DNA of 33,279 bases, taken from assembly GCA_944376795.1 (NCBI GenBank), contig CALWDW010000058.1:1-33279 (forward strand), given 5' to 3'. Origin of the DNA: an uncultured Christensenellaceae bacterium. GTDB taxonomy: Bacteria > Bacillota > Clostridia > Christensenellales > UMGS416. A program made the translations under genes and the position numbers. How positions within the stretch are numbered: position 1 is the first letter of the stretch; each line of letters begins with the position of its first letter. Below are positions 16,990 through 24,581 of this stretch, piece after piece. Under the pieces are notes generated by a model. The model worked only from the letters and a program-made list of their open reading frames with translations. It searched no databases and had not been told where the DNA came from.

Positions 16990-18399
16990 TTATTCAACGG
17001 GCAGCAGCAGGAATATACCTGCTGTATCGGTATCGAAACCCAACACGCCGTCTTCATAATTGTATTCTATCCCTGTCCAGACCTCCGTGCGCTCAGTATC
17101 TTCATCAGCCTCCGTCACGTCCACACGGACAAGCTGGAATTCCGGCAATTCGTCAGGCATCTCCAGTGCTATCTCAATGTGTACCATGCCGGTGAATTCG
17201 TCCAGCATCTCGTCATACTCATAGGCAACGGTCAGCATGTACAATATGCCGTCAAAGGGCGCTTCCAACCCGCATACACTCAATTCGCCGCGCTTAGGGA
17301 TGCCATTGACTCCATTGTCTACACTGGTAACAGTAGCCTTGAGCGTACTCATCTTTATCCCGTCCATATTGTTGCACACCGGACATATACTGACCAGATT
17401 ATCGCCCACGGTTACTGTATAGGCCGCGCAATCCCTTGTGCACACATATCCGCATCCGGCTCGCAGGCAGGTCGCGCTATGGGTCATGTCACCATTAAAG
17501 CTCCATGAACCATACCAGTGCTGCAGCGCAGCAGTCTTATTAACCGTGTAGGAATCGTTGCAGCGGGTGCAGGTATAGGTGGTGTAACCGCCTTTCACAC
17601 AGGTGGGCGCAGTCACAACCGCCGTGTAATTATGTCCCAACGCGCTGCCTTCGTCGGAGATGGTATCAGTTGCGCCGCAGCCGTGGTCACAGTGCGCCGT
17701 CTTTGTGCCGTCAGCTGTGCACGTGGCGTTTCCGTCGGATACATAATTTGTAAAGCTGTGTCCCAGCGCGCTGCCTTCGTTGGAGATGGTATCGGTTGCG
17801 CCGCAGCCGTGGTCACAGTGCGCAGTCTTCGTGCCGTCCGCTGTGCACGTGGCGTCGCCATTGGAGGTATAATCTGTAAAGCTGTGGCCCAGCGCGCTGC
17901 CTTCGTCGACAACGATATCGATTGCGCCGCAGCCGTGGTCGCAGCGCGCGGTCTTTGTTCCGACAGCTGTGCACGTGGCGTTTCCGTCGGATACATAATT
18001 TGTAAAGCTGTGGCCCAACGCGCTGCCTTCGTCGGCAACAGTGTGGGTCTCGGGGCATCTGCTGCATTTCGCAGTTTTCGTACCGTCCGCTGTACAGGTA
18101 GCGTTGCCGTCAGAAGTATACTCGCCCCATAGATGTTCTCCGATCGGCGGATCCCCATATTCATGGCCACATCCTTGGCATATCGCGCGACGTGTACAGG
18201 TAGCAGTCCCTCCAGAATGAGAATACGCAGTCTTGTATCCGCATTCTTTGCACACTAAGAGATGATAGGCCTCTTTTGCATACTCAACATCATAAGTATT
18301 ACCAGGGCAAGGACTAGGATTTGGACAAGCCTACGCCGTGCCGCCCAGCGAAAGCGCCCAAAAAACCAGCATGGCCAAAATCAAAACCCGCTTCTTCAA
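16990..18399 (-). pseudogene. Secreted Cys-rich tandem-repeat protein interrupted by an in-frame TAG
   Basis: A good ribosome binding site (GGGAGG) precedes TTG 18399, which opens a signal peptide reading MKKRVLILAMLVFWALSLGG-TA. The next codon is TAG (18331-18333). The same frame then continues without any stop for 446 codons to 16990, starting ACPNPSPCPGNTYDVEYAKE. The mature part has an N-terminal CxxC region, four 42-residue repeats of the type GHSFTNYVSDGNATCTADGT with paired Cys motifs, further CxxC units (TCTRCNDSYTV), and a C-terminal domain of about 125 residues with no Cys in its last 100. Such repeats occur in clostridial secreted proteins of unknown role. TAG is a normal stop in neighbouring genes, so the likely state is a nonsense mutation (for example CAG to TAG), though a sequencing error or suppression is possible. 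A restart at GTG 18255 would lack both signal peptide and ribosome binding site. Confidence 0.75.
17636..18139 (-). repeat. Four tandem 126-bp repeats
   Basis: The marker CCCA(A/G)CGCGCTGCCTTCGT recurs at 17636, 17762, 17888 and 18014, a period of exactly 126 bp (42 codons). The three repeats nearest the 3' end of the gene are very similar. The fourth (18014-18139) is diverged. The repeats encode Cys-containing modules of the interrupted secreted protein. Confidence 0.92.
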
Positions 18400-18863
18400 T
18401 ATTATAACACCTCCCTTTCTTTAATACAAAATCCACAAAACCGCTGGTTGCGGCACATTATTTTGCATCCAACGGCAATATGTTCCAAATGATCTCTCAT
18501 GAGCCTGCCAGGCAGCGTCAGATGCGCCCAATTGCGCTATTGTATCGCCACCGGGCAATTTCCGCGATAGTTATCCTTTTACAGTCTATCATGATTTTCT
18601 AAAAAAAGCAAGAAGTGTTTTCCGGTTATTGCCAATGCCTTAACTGCTTGCAGCACAAAGTAAGCTTTGTATACATCGAGAACAATCACACATATAAACC
18701 TGCCGGTGATTCTGCAAACGCAAAACTCCCGGCATGTTTTCAGAATCAACCGCAAATATCTATTCCGTACAGGTGACGGAGACACTCCCTGGAGTGCTTT
18801 CATAAAAGTAGAGAAGCGGCAAGCAAGGAGATCCACGAAAATAGTGACGCAGGAGGGATCAAG
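18400..18863. other. Intergenic region between divergent genes
   Basis: It holds the leader of the Cys-repeat gene and the upstream region of the small ORF at 18864. The inverted repeat CACTCC-CT-GGAGTG (18783-18796) could be an operator or an accident. No gene is supported. Confidence 0.4.
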
Positions 18864-19070
18864 ATGGGACGAATATACACAGAAGAACGACGAGAAGCAC
18901 CGAAACCAGCATATGTGATCGATTTAACTGCGGCAGCACGGCTGTGGCATCCAACAGGGCACGCTTTACAGTTGGCGCAGACCACAAATGCACGGCTAAA
19001 GCGGACCGAGCAGAACGTGGAGATCATGCAGGAAGGGCTATGCTTTTCTGCCATCCGCCCGAAACCGTAA
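18864..19070 (+). CDS. Hypothetical protein of 68 residues
   Basis: The ORF starts at ATG 18864 with a textbook AGGAGG seven bases upstream, the main reason to believe it. The protein begins MGRIYTEERREAPKPAYVID and is charged, soluble and free of membrane segments. A central helix-prone part contains LAQTTNARLKRTEQNVEIM. I recognise no family. No partner gene lies immediately next to it, and its promoter is not clear. It could be an independent small gene or the 5' remnant of a longer lost gene. Confidence 0.5.
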   Translation: MGRIYTEERREAPKPAYVIDLTAAARLWHPTGHALQLAQTTNARLKRTEQNVEIMQEGLCFSAIRPKP

Positions 19071-19242
19071 GTTTTGGGCTCAAACACCAGTAAATTCAGG
19101 CATATCCAGATCGTTTTGTAGTTGCAGATATATGTCGTGTGCTACTACCGAAAGTTTTCTAAACACATTTGCTTATGCGATTTAGCTCAGTGTATTGGGA
19201 CTTATTTGTGAACCCGCGCATTCCTCCTATGCAGCGGGACTC

Positions 19243-19271
19243 TTGCCAAAGCGAAGCATTTGTAGTAAAAT
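19243..19271 (+). promoter_or_regulatory. Candidate promoter of the methyltransferase-ABC operon
   Basis: TTGCCA (19243-19248) and TAAAAT (19266-19271) are 17 bp apart. Transcription would start near 19278, giving a leader of about 258 nt before ATG 19536, which is long enough to carry a structured regulatory RNA. Confidence 0.5.
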
Positions 19272-19277
19272 ACCCTC

Positions 19278-19494
19278 ATCGTTTGCACGAAGCAACGAAA
19301 AATGCTGAAGCATTTTGGGGCTGCCAACAGGCGGCGCCCGTGTGGGGAGAATTTTCGCCAAGTTTTTGCGGAAGGCCGTTAAGCGGCCGAAGTCTTCCTC
19401 CCCACCGCATCCAAAGACTGTACCCTGGTGCTGGCGAAGCATATGCTATGAAGGCATATAACTTTCTTGTCGGAAAGTTGTATGCCTTTTGTTT
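19278..19494 (+). promoter_or_regulatory. Structured leader with terminator, candidate riboswitch or attenuator
   Basis: The predicted leader contains several helices in order. TCGTTTGC/GCAACGA is at 19279-19298. AAAATGC-TGAA-GCATTTT is at 19299-19316. A long helix GTGGGGA/TCCCCAC encloses GGAAG/CTTCC and the hairpin GGCCG-TTAAG-CGGCC (roughly 19341-19405). An unpaired-looking AAAG segment and GTACCCTGGTGC follow. It ends in a strong intrinsic terminator at 19451-19494, before a Shine-Dalgarno sequence at 19519. This order (aptamer-like domain, terminator, operon) is that of a transcriptional riboswitch or attenuator. I could not assign it to a class. The cobalamin-box consensus is absent. 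A likeness to the Moco/Tuco motif (CTCCC followed by an AAAG) is too weak to claim. Confidence 0.45.
19451..19494 (+). terminator. Intrinsic terminator inside the operon leader
   Basis: AAGGCATATAACTTTC pairs with GGAAAGTTGTATGCCTT (a 15-16-bp stem with one G-T pair) around TTGTC and runs into TTTTGTTTTG. It stands between the promoter at 19243-19271 and the first gene of the operon, so it must be conditional or else end a short transcript. Confidence 0.8.
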
Positions 19495-19535
19495 TGCCCG
19501 CCGCCCTATGCCGAGAACAAGGAGGAACCGCAGGT

Positions 19536-20117
19536 ATGGACAAAAGAGACGTTACAGAATTTTTCAACCGCCTTGCCCCGCACTGGGACGAGGAGCTGAT
19601 GGTCGACCCGGATAAAATCAACCGGATCCTGGATGCGGCAGGGGTGCATCCAGGCGTGCGCGTTTTGGACGTAGCCTGCGGGACGGGGGTGCTCTTTCCC
19701 TTTTATACCCAGCGGCATGTCGCCAACGTCACCGCCGTGGATATCGCGCCGGAAATGGCGAAAATCGCAGCAGCCAAAGCCACCGGGCCAATCCATGTTC
19801 TCTGTGGGGATATCGAGGCCATGGAGGGCGCCGGGGACTTTGACTGCTGCGTGGTGTACAATGCCTTCCCTCACTTTCCCGATCCCCCGCGGCTCATCGA
19901 GGGCCTTGCCGCATGGCTCAAGCCCCGCGGGCGCCTCACCGTTGCCCACGGCATGAGCATCCAGGCGCTTAACCAGCATCACGCCGGCGCCGCCGCCCAA
20001 GTATCCATGGGGCTGCTCCCTGCGCCCGCCATGTGCGATCTCTTCGGCAAATGGTTCCATGTGGATACGGCTGTCTCCGATGCGGAGAAGTACATCGTAT
20101 CCGGCACCCGTCTTTAG
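19536..20117 (+). CDS. Class I SAM-dependent methyltransferase
   Basis: A 193-residue cytoplasmic protein with a Rossmann-type methyltransferase fold. SAM-binding motif I is VLDVACGTG (43-51), followed by an acidic VDIAPEM motif and CGDIEAM. The substrate is not indicated. The start ATG 19536 is preceded by AAGGAGG at 10 nt. It is the first gene of an operon with a FecCD-type importer, and its stop lies 18 nt before the permease start. A methyltransferase in such an operon may modify a metal-chelating molecule or a cofactor precursor that the importer handles. That is inference from context only. Confidence 0.88.
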   Translation: MDKRDVTEFFNRLAPHWDEELMVDPDKINRILDAAGVHPGVRVLDVACGTGVLFPFYTQRHVANVTAVDIAPEMAKIAAAKATGPIHVLCGDIEAMEGAGDFDCCVVYNAFPHFPDPPRLIEGLAAWLKPRGRLTVAHGMSIQALNQHHAGAAAQVSMGLLPAPAMCDLFGKWFHVDTAVSDAEKYIVSGTRL

Positions 20118-20135
20118 CCGCGAAAGGAGCCGCCC

Positions 20136-21197
20136 ATGTATCCATTGCAGAAAACACGGCGAAGAAAATCGGCCGTCCTCTTCGCCCTTGTCTTGGCAGT
20201 TTTGGCGCTGTCTTTCGCCTGTCTCTTTGCAGGGCCCTCCTCCATGTCCTGGGAAGCGTGCTGGGCCGCGCTTTGGCGGACCGGCAGCCCGGCCAGTGAT
20301 ATCCGCATTATTTGGAATATCCGCATTCCCCGTGTATTGGCCGCCATCCTGGCCGGCGCGGGGCTTTCCGTCTCGGGCCTCATCATGCAGACCACGCTGC
20401 ATAATGCCATGGCCTCCCCTTCGACCCTAGGCGTCTCCAACGCGGCGGTCTTCGGCGCCAATCTTTCCATCATCGCCTTTGCCGGCGGGTTCCTGCAGAC
20501 CGGCGGGCTGGTTTCCCATTACGATTCCGGAGCCAACCCCTATGCCACGTCGCTGATGGCCTTCCTGTTTTCCACGCTCTCCATCCTGCTGATCCTGGGT
20601 CTGTGCAGGCTCCGTGCCTTTTCCCCCAACGTGGTCGTACTGGCAGGCATTGCGGTAGGCGCCATTTGGACGGCAGGCACCACGCTGCTGCAGTTCTATG
20701 CCACGGATGTAGGGCTTTCGGCGGCGGTTATTTGGAATTTCGGCGACCTGGGCCGGGCGACTTACCGGACGAACCTGATCATGCTGGCAGCCGTTGCCGG
20801 AGGATCGGTTTTTTTCAGTCTCATGTCGTGGCGGTACAATGCGCTTCTCAGCGGCGAGGCAGCCGCCCAGACCATGGGCGTCCACGTGGAGCGTCTGCGG
20901 TTCGTCTCCCTGCTGCTGGCCTCTGTCATCACAGCGGTCTGTGTGTCCTTCCTGGGCGTAATCGGCTTCGTGGGCATCCTGTGCCCGCACACAATGAAGC
21001 GGCTGCTGGGGCAGGATCACCGCTGGCTCATTCCCGCATCGCTATTGAGCGGGAGCCTGCTGCTATTGGCTGCGGATACCTTTGCCCGCAGCATCGGGGG
21101 CGGCTCCGCCCTCCCGGTGGGCGCGATTACCACCCTCCTCGGCGCACCGTTTTTCGTAGCCATTATTTTTTCTAAGAAAGGCGCCGCCCATGCTTAA
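20136..21197 (+). CDS. FecCD-type ABC transporter permease (iron/metal chelate family)
   Basis: The 353-residue membrane protein belongs to the BtuC/FecCD group, which imports siderophores, haem, cobalamin and some other metal complexes. The family signature is clear at about 69-110 (RIPRVLAAILAGAGLSVSG and QTTLHNAMASPSTLGVSNAA). About ten hydrophobic segments can be seen. A GxxCPH-like segment (GILCPHTMKRLLG) near the C-terminus matches the region that contacts the ATPase. Only one permease gene is present, so it should form a homodimer. The start ATG 20136 follows AAAGGAG. Its end overlaps the ATPase gene by 8 bp. Confidence 0.94.
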   Translation: MYPLQKTRRRKSAVLFALVLAVLALSFACLFAGPSSMSWEACWAALWRTGSPASDIRIIWNIRIPRVLAAILAGAGLSVSGLIMQTTLHNAMASPSTLGVSNAAVFGANLSIIAFAGGFLQTGGLVSHYDSGANPYATSLMAFLFSTLSILLILGLCRLRAFSPNVVVLAGIAVGAIWTAGTTLLQFYATDVGLSAAVIWNFGDLGRATYRTNLIMLAAVAGGSVFFSLMSWRYNALLSGEAAAQTMGVHVERLRFVSLLLASVITAVCVSFLGVIGFVGILCPHTMKRLLGQDHRWLIPASLLSGSLLLLAADTFARSIGGGSALPVGAITTLLGAPFFVAIIFSKKGAAHA

Positions 21198-21957
21198 GAT
21201 CCAGCATCTGTCCTTTCGATACACGCCCCGCGGGATCCCCGTGCTGCGGGATATCAGCATGACCTTGCAAAACGGAGAAATTGGCATTCTTTTGGGGCGG
21301 AATGGCAGCGGCAAGACCACGCTGTTTCAAACCATCCTGGGGCTTCACACCCCCGAAAGCGGAAGTCTGACCTTTGATGGAAAGGACCTCGTTCGGATGC
21401 CCAAGCGGGAGCGGGCTGGTATCCTCGCCTACGTTCCCCAAGATATCCAATTCGGCGAACTACAGGTCTTTGATTCCGTCCTCATGGGCCGCGTTTCCCG
21501 TTTCGGCCTGCGAGCCAGCCGGCACGACTACGAGGTGGTAGAAAAAATCTTGGCGGATATGCAGCTGGAAGCCTATGCCGGGAAAAATGTTGCCCATTTA
21601 TCCGGCGGCGAACGGCAGAAGGTGGCCATCGCCCGCGCGTTAGCGCAAGAACCTCGCCTTCTCATTTTTGACGAGCCCACCGGAAACCTGGACATTGCCA
21701 ACGAACAGCTCATCATGGAGGAGGCCCGGAAGCTGGCCAAGGAGAAAAACATCGGCATCCTCTGTTCCCTGCACAACCTGAGCCAGGCCCTAGCCTTCGG
21801 GGACCGCTTCTTTTTCCTCAAGGATGGCGCCATTCGCTACGCCGGGGGAAAGGAGCAATGCACCGAAGCAACCATCTATGACGTTTTCGGGATTCACGTC
21901 AGAATTCTGCACTGCGAAGGAGAAATTCTTATTGGAGGAAGAAGAAACAATGCTTAG
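21190..21957 (+). CDS. FepC/FecE-type ABC transporter ATPase
   Basis: The 255-residue ATPase powers the importer. Walker A is GRNGSGKT (36-43), the ABC signature LSGGERQKVAIARA (137-150), Walker B LLIFDEP (157-163), and the switch His follows in LCSLHNL. The start ATG 21190 overlaps the permease gene by 8 bp, and its stop overlaps the binding-protein start by 8 bp. The three genes are therefore tightly coupled. Confidence 0.94.
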   Translation: MLKIQHLSFRYTPRGIPVLRDISMTLQNGEIGILLGRNGSGKTTLFQTILGLHTPESGSLTFDGKDLVRMPKRERAGILAYVPQDIQFGELQVFDSVLMGRVSRFGLRASRHDYEVVEKILADMQLEAYAGKNVAHLSGGERQKVAIARALAQEPRLLIFDEPTGNLDIANEQLIMEEARKLAKEKNIGILCSLHNLSQALAFGDRFFFLKDGAIRYAGGKEQCTEATIYDVFGIHVRILHCEGEILIGGRRNNA

Positions 21958-23158
21958 CGTCAAAAAGTGTCTCTTATGGTTTCTTGCAACGGCTTTGGCC
22001 TGCTCTCTCTGCGTCTGCGGGACCTCTGGATCCCCGGCGGCCACAGCGCCTGCCGCCCAAGGCCCTTCGGAAGCGTCTTCGATAACCATCACGGACATGA
22101 TCGGCCGGGAAGTGGCCGTCACCCCCGGAAGCTATACCAGGATTGTATGCATCGGTGCAGGGGCGCTGCGGCTGTTCAGCTACGTGGGCGACGTGTCGCT
22201 GCTCTGCGGCGTCGAGGACATTGACAACCTTTCCCTCCAGGAACGGCCGCAGATGTTTGACGGCGTGGCCCGCCCCTACGTGCTCGCTTACGAAGACGCC
22301 TTCTCCGCCCTGGACTCCTGCGGCGTGGGCGGTCCCAACGCCCAGGCTGCCGAGGCGGAAAAGATCCTCTCCTGCAATCCCGACCTGGTGATCTCCGCAT
22401 ACGAGGACGTGGAAAAGGAGGACGCGCTGCAGGAGCAGCTGGGGGTCCCCGTCATCACCCTCAAAACCGGGCCTGACGGCGTATTTGACCCGGCGTTTTC
22501 CCAAAGCCTCACGCTGTTGGGCAGGATTTTGGCAGAAGAGGAAAAGGCCGAAAGCCTCATTGCCTTCGTGGCATCCGAGCGCGCGGAAATTGAACGGCGC
22601 ACGGCGGGCATTTCGGAGGAGGACAAGCCCAGCGTCTACATCTGCGGCCTTGGAAACTGGGGGACGACGGACCACCTTATGACCGCGCAAAGCTATATCT
22701 CCTTTACAGTCGCCAATGTGAAAAACGCCGTGTCCGGCCTTGCCGCCGACGGCATTCAGCCCATCGAAGAGGAAGCCTTTGTGGCGCTGGGCGATACCAT
22801 GGACGTCATGATCCTGGATGCCGCCGCCGTCAAAAATATCCGGCCGCTTTACGCGGAGGACAATGCCATGCTGGATTGCTGCAAGGCGTGGAAGAACGGC
22901 GAGGCCTACCTGCAAATGGCTTACAACGCTTACTATACCAACTACGAGATCGCACTGGCCAATACGTGGTTCATTGCCAAGACGGTATATCCCGAAGCGT
23001 TTGCAGACATCGATATCACGGAGAAAACCAACCAAATCACCGAAGCCTTCCTCGGCCGGGAACTGGCCTCCGAGATTTTCTCCTGTCCTGCCAGCTTTGG
23101 CGGATACCAGAAAATTGACACGGATACCTTCCTGGACGGCATCCCATCCGGGCAGTAA
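21950..23158 (+). CDS. Metal/chelate ABC transporter substrate-binding lipoprotein (FecB/BtuF-like)
   Basis: A 402-residue extracellular protein that delivers the ligand to the FecCD-type permease. It starts with a hydrophobic signal sequence containing several Cys residues (MLSVKKCLLWFLATALACSL). The probable lipobox Cys is 18 or 23 and is not canonical. A low-complexity linker leads into ITDMIGREVAVTPGSYTRIV, the usual opening of periplasmic binding proteins of the siderophore/B12 type, and a C-terminal lobe. The start ATG 21950 follows GGAGGA. Longer in-frame starts would run deep into the ATPase gene and are rejected. The ligand is unknown. Iron chelates, cobalamin-type compounds or oxyanions are all possible. 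Confidence 0.9.
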   Translation: MLSVKKCLLWFLATALACSLCVCGTSGSPAATAPAAQGPSEASSITITDMIGREVAVTPGSYTRIVCIGAGALRLFSYVGDVSLLCGVEDIDNLSLQERPQMFDGVARPYVLAYEDAFSALDSCGVGGPNAQAAEAEKILSCNPDLVISAYEDVEKEDALQEQLGVPVITLKTGPDGVFDPAFSQSLTLLGRILAEEEKAESLIAFVASERAEIERRTAGISEEDKPSVYICGLGNWGTTDHLMTAQSYISFTVANVKNAVSGLAADGIQPIEEEAFVALGDTMDVMILDAAAVKNIRPLYAEDNAMLDCCKAWKNGEAYLQMAYNAYYTNYEIALANTWFIAKTVYPEAFADIDITEKTNQITEAFLGRELASEIFSCPASFGGYQKIDTDTFLDGIPSGQ

Positions 23159-23252
23159 TAAGGCCCGCGCTTCGGCATCGAAAGTTTTACGCTTCGCCTG
23201 TCTCTCAGAAAGTCCTTCTTCCGCCGGCAAGGCGCAGGAAGCCATCCCCCTG

Positions 23253-23290
23253 CCCCCATGGAACTTGGTCCGACCCAGGTTCCATGGGGG
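23253..23290 (+). terminator. Hairpin after the methyltransferase-ABC operon
   Basis: CCCCCATGGAAC and GTTCCATGGGGG form a perfect 12-bp stem around a 14-nt loop. The following ATTGCGTTTCTTT is only moderately T-rich. It may be a terminator or a conserved intergenic element. Confidence 0.6.
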
Positions 23291-23291
23291 A

Positions 23292-23320
23292 TTGCGTTTC
23301 TTTCCGAAGTAATGTAAAAT
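23292..23320 (+). promoter_or_regulatory. Candidate promoter of the Ltp lipoprotein gene
   Basis: TTGCGT (23292-23297) and TAAAAT (23315-23320) are 17 bp apart, directly after the hairpin at 23253-23290. Confidence 0.4.
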
Positions 23321-23509
23321 AGAAGAAGCTCGAAAAACCGCGAACGAAATGCGCCAAACGCCCCTGGCATCGTGGCGTTGTTCATCCCTTCTCCATGCGG
23401 CGGATGTCCTTCCCCCATGGATGAAGAAATGCGCCCGGCGCACAGAGGCCGGACGAAAGTGCTTGTAATGCGGCTGCACCGTAAATCCATAATAAGGAGA
23501 GTTTCGCCC

Positions 23510-24235
23510 ATGAAAAAAGGAGCCATTGTCCTCCTGCTTGCCTGCCTGCTGGCGGCTGCTGCCGCAGGCTGCGCCGCCACCCCTGCCGGCAACGGTCCTC
23601 TTCCCACAGCCTCCCCATTCCCTAGCGCCTCTTTGGAGGCGGAAGAAACGCCATCCCCCACGCCCGTCGTGACGCCGGAGCCCACCGCTACGCCGACGCC
23701 CAAGCCCACCGCTACGCCTACACCCGAGCCCACCGCCTCGCCTACACCCGAGCCCACCGCCACACCTACCCTCGAACCGGAGAGCACAGAGGCCGGTTTC
23801 ACGGCCTCCGTGGAGCAGCAAAATGCCCTGAATACAGCGAAGCGCTATCTCAGTGTGATGCCCTTCTCTTACTCCGGACTGATAGACCAGCTTGAGTTTG
23901 AAGAATACAGCACGGAAGCCGCCACCTGGGCAGCCGACAACTGCGGCGCGGACTGGAACGAACAGGCCGTGAAAAAGGCTGAATCCTATATCAGCATCAT
24001 GCCATTCTCCTACAAGGGGCTGATTGGCCAGTTGGAATTTGAAGGATTCACCTCCGAGCAGGCCGCCTATGGTGTGGACAGTATCGAAGTAGACTGGAAT
24101 GAGCAGGCCGTGAAAAAGGCCCAGAGCTACCTGTCCTTCATGGACTTTTCCCGGCAAGACCTGATTGACCAGCTGATTTTCGAGGAATTTACCCGGGAGC
24201 AGGCCGAGTACGCCGCAACGCAGGTAGGCTTGTAA
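23510..24235 (+). CDS. Ltp-family surface lipoprotein with three Ltp modules
   Basis: A 241-residue lipoprotein. The signal peptide ends at AAAAAG before lipidated Cys21. A wall-spanning linker (about 46-90) consists of TPEPTATP-type octapeptides encoded by 24-bp repeats. Three copies of a module of about 45-48 residues follow (about 105-148, 149-196, 197-241). Each has the pattern AKxYLSxMxFSxxGLIxQLEFEGFTxEQAxYxxD, and the first two end in a VDWNEQ-type turn. This is the Ltp fold, known from the superinfection-exclusion lipoprotein of Streptococcus phage TP-J34 and from many bacterial surface proteins. The start ATG 23510 follows AAGGAG. A role in phage exclusion is possible but unproven for chromosomal copies. 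No phage genes adjoin it. Confidence 0.9.
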   Translation: MKKGAIVLLLACLLAAAAAGCAATPAGNGPLPTASPFPSASLEAEETPSPTPVVTPEPTATPTPKPTATPTPEPTASPTPEPTATPTLEPESTEAGFTASVEQQNALNTAKRYLSVMPFSYSGLIDQLEFEEYSTEAATWAADNCGADWNEQAVKKAESYISIMPFSYKGLIGQLEFEGFTSEQAAYGVDSIEVDWNEQAVKKAQSYLSFMDFSRQDLIDQLIFEEFTREQAEYAATQVGL

Positions 24236-24535
24236 GCACGCAGGGCCGTCCGCCAGAGTCTGCGGCCAACCCAACAAGCGCGCCTTGGCCGTCATGCTGC
24301 AGCTTCAGGAAACGCTGGAATTCCTGCAGACAGCGTATTCCGGTCTGTACAGGGATTAACTGGGCCGCCGTGGACAAAAGTTCCGTTTTCCGGATGCTTG
24401 CCGGAAAAGAAACCGGCGTCCTTACCCTGGAGGAGTCCGTCTGAAGCTTGTTTGCACGGAATGGCGGGCCACCACTGTACGCCGCTGTCAAGCCGGTGGT
24501 GCATCCTCTTTCTTTTGCTTTTCCACGGGTTTTCA
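24236..24535. other. Intergenic region with a coding-like but broken tract
   Basis: Two short plus-strand stretches read like protein. ATG 24294 gives 21 codons (MLQLQETLEFLQTAYSG...), and 24370-24444 gives 24 codons in a shifted frame (VDKSSVFRMLAGKETGVLTL) ending in TGA. They may be one small gene broken by a frameshift. Neither has a convincing ribosome binding site. Nothing else is seen. Confidence 0.3.
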
Positions 24536-24571
24536 CAAAAAAGCCCGGGCGGCCAATGGCCGCCCGGGCTT
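24536..24571 (-). terminator. Strong intrinsic terminator of hsp20
   Basis: AAGCCCGGGCGGCC and GGCCGCCCGGGCTT form a perfect 14-bp stem around a 3-nt loop, followed on the minus strand by TTTTTTGTG. The stem is symmetric, but only the minus strand has a full T-tract. Confidence 0.92.
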
Positions 24572-24581
24572 CTATCAACTG

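Larger units (their letters stand above)
23159..23509. other. Intergenic region with terminator and promoter
   Basis: It contains the hairpin that ends the ABC operon (23253-23290) and a probable promoter for the Ltp lipoprotein gene (23292-23320), followed by a leader of about 180 nt. No gene is supported. Confidence 0.5.

Noticed and set aside
17518..18132. Repetitive open frames opposite and out of phase with the Cys-repeat gene
   Set aside because: They are created by the 126-bp repeats. The Cys-rich frame alone has signal peptide, ribosome binding site and terminator in agreement.
17636..18139. Regularly spaced repeats considered as a CRISPR array
   Set aside because: The units are 126 bp, contiguous and protein-coding, without unique spacers. 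No Cas gene is present.
18331..18333. TAG considered as genome-wide recoding
   Set aside because: TAG terminates the LplB-type permease, rnr, the methyltransferase and the phage endolysin fragment at positions that match family lengths, so it is an ordinary stop.
19178..19210. TTAGCTCAGTGTATTGGGA resembling a tRNA D-arm
   Set aside because: No acceptor stem, anticodon arm or T-arm can be completed around it.
23253..23290. Hairpin considered as an insertion-sequence end
   Set aside because: No transposase, target duplication or partner repeat was found. The position after an operon fits a terminator better.
21974..24295. A 773-codon open frame on the minus strand
   Set aside because: It is antisense to the binding-protein and Ltp genes and made of low-complexity Gly/Arg/His-rich sequence typical of a shadow frame.
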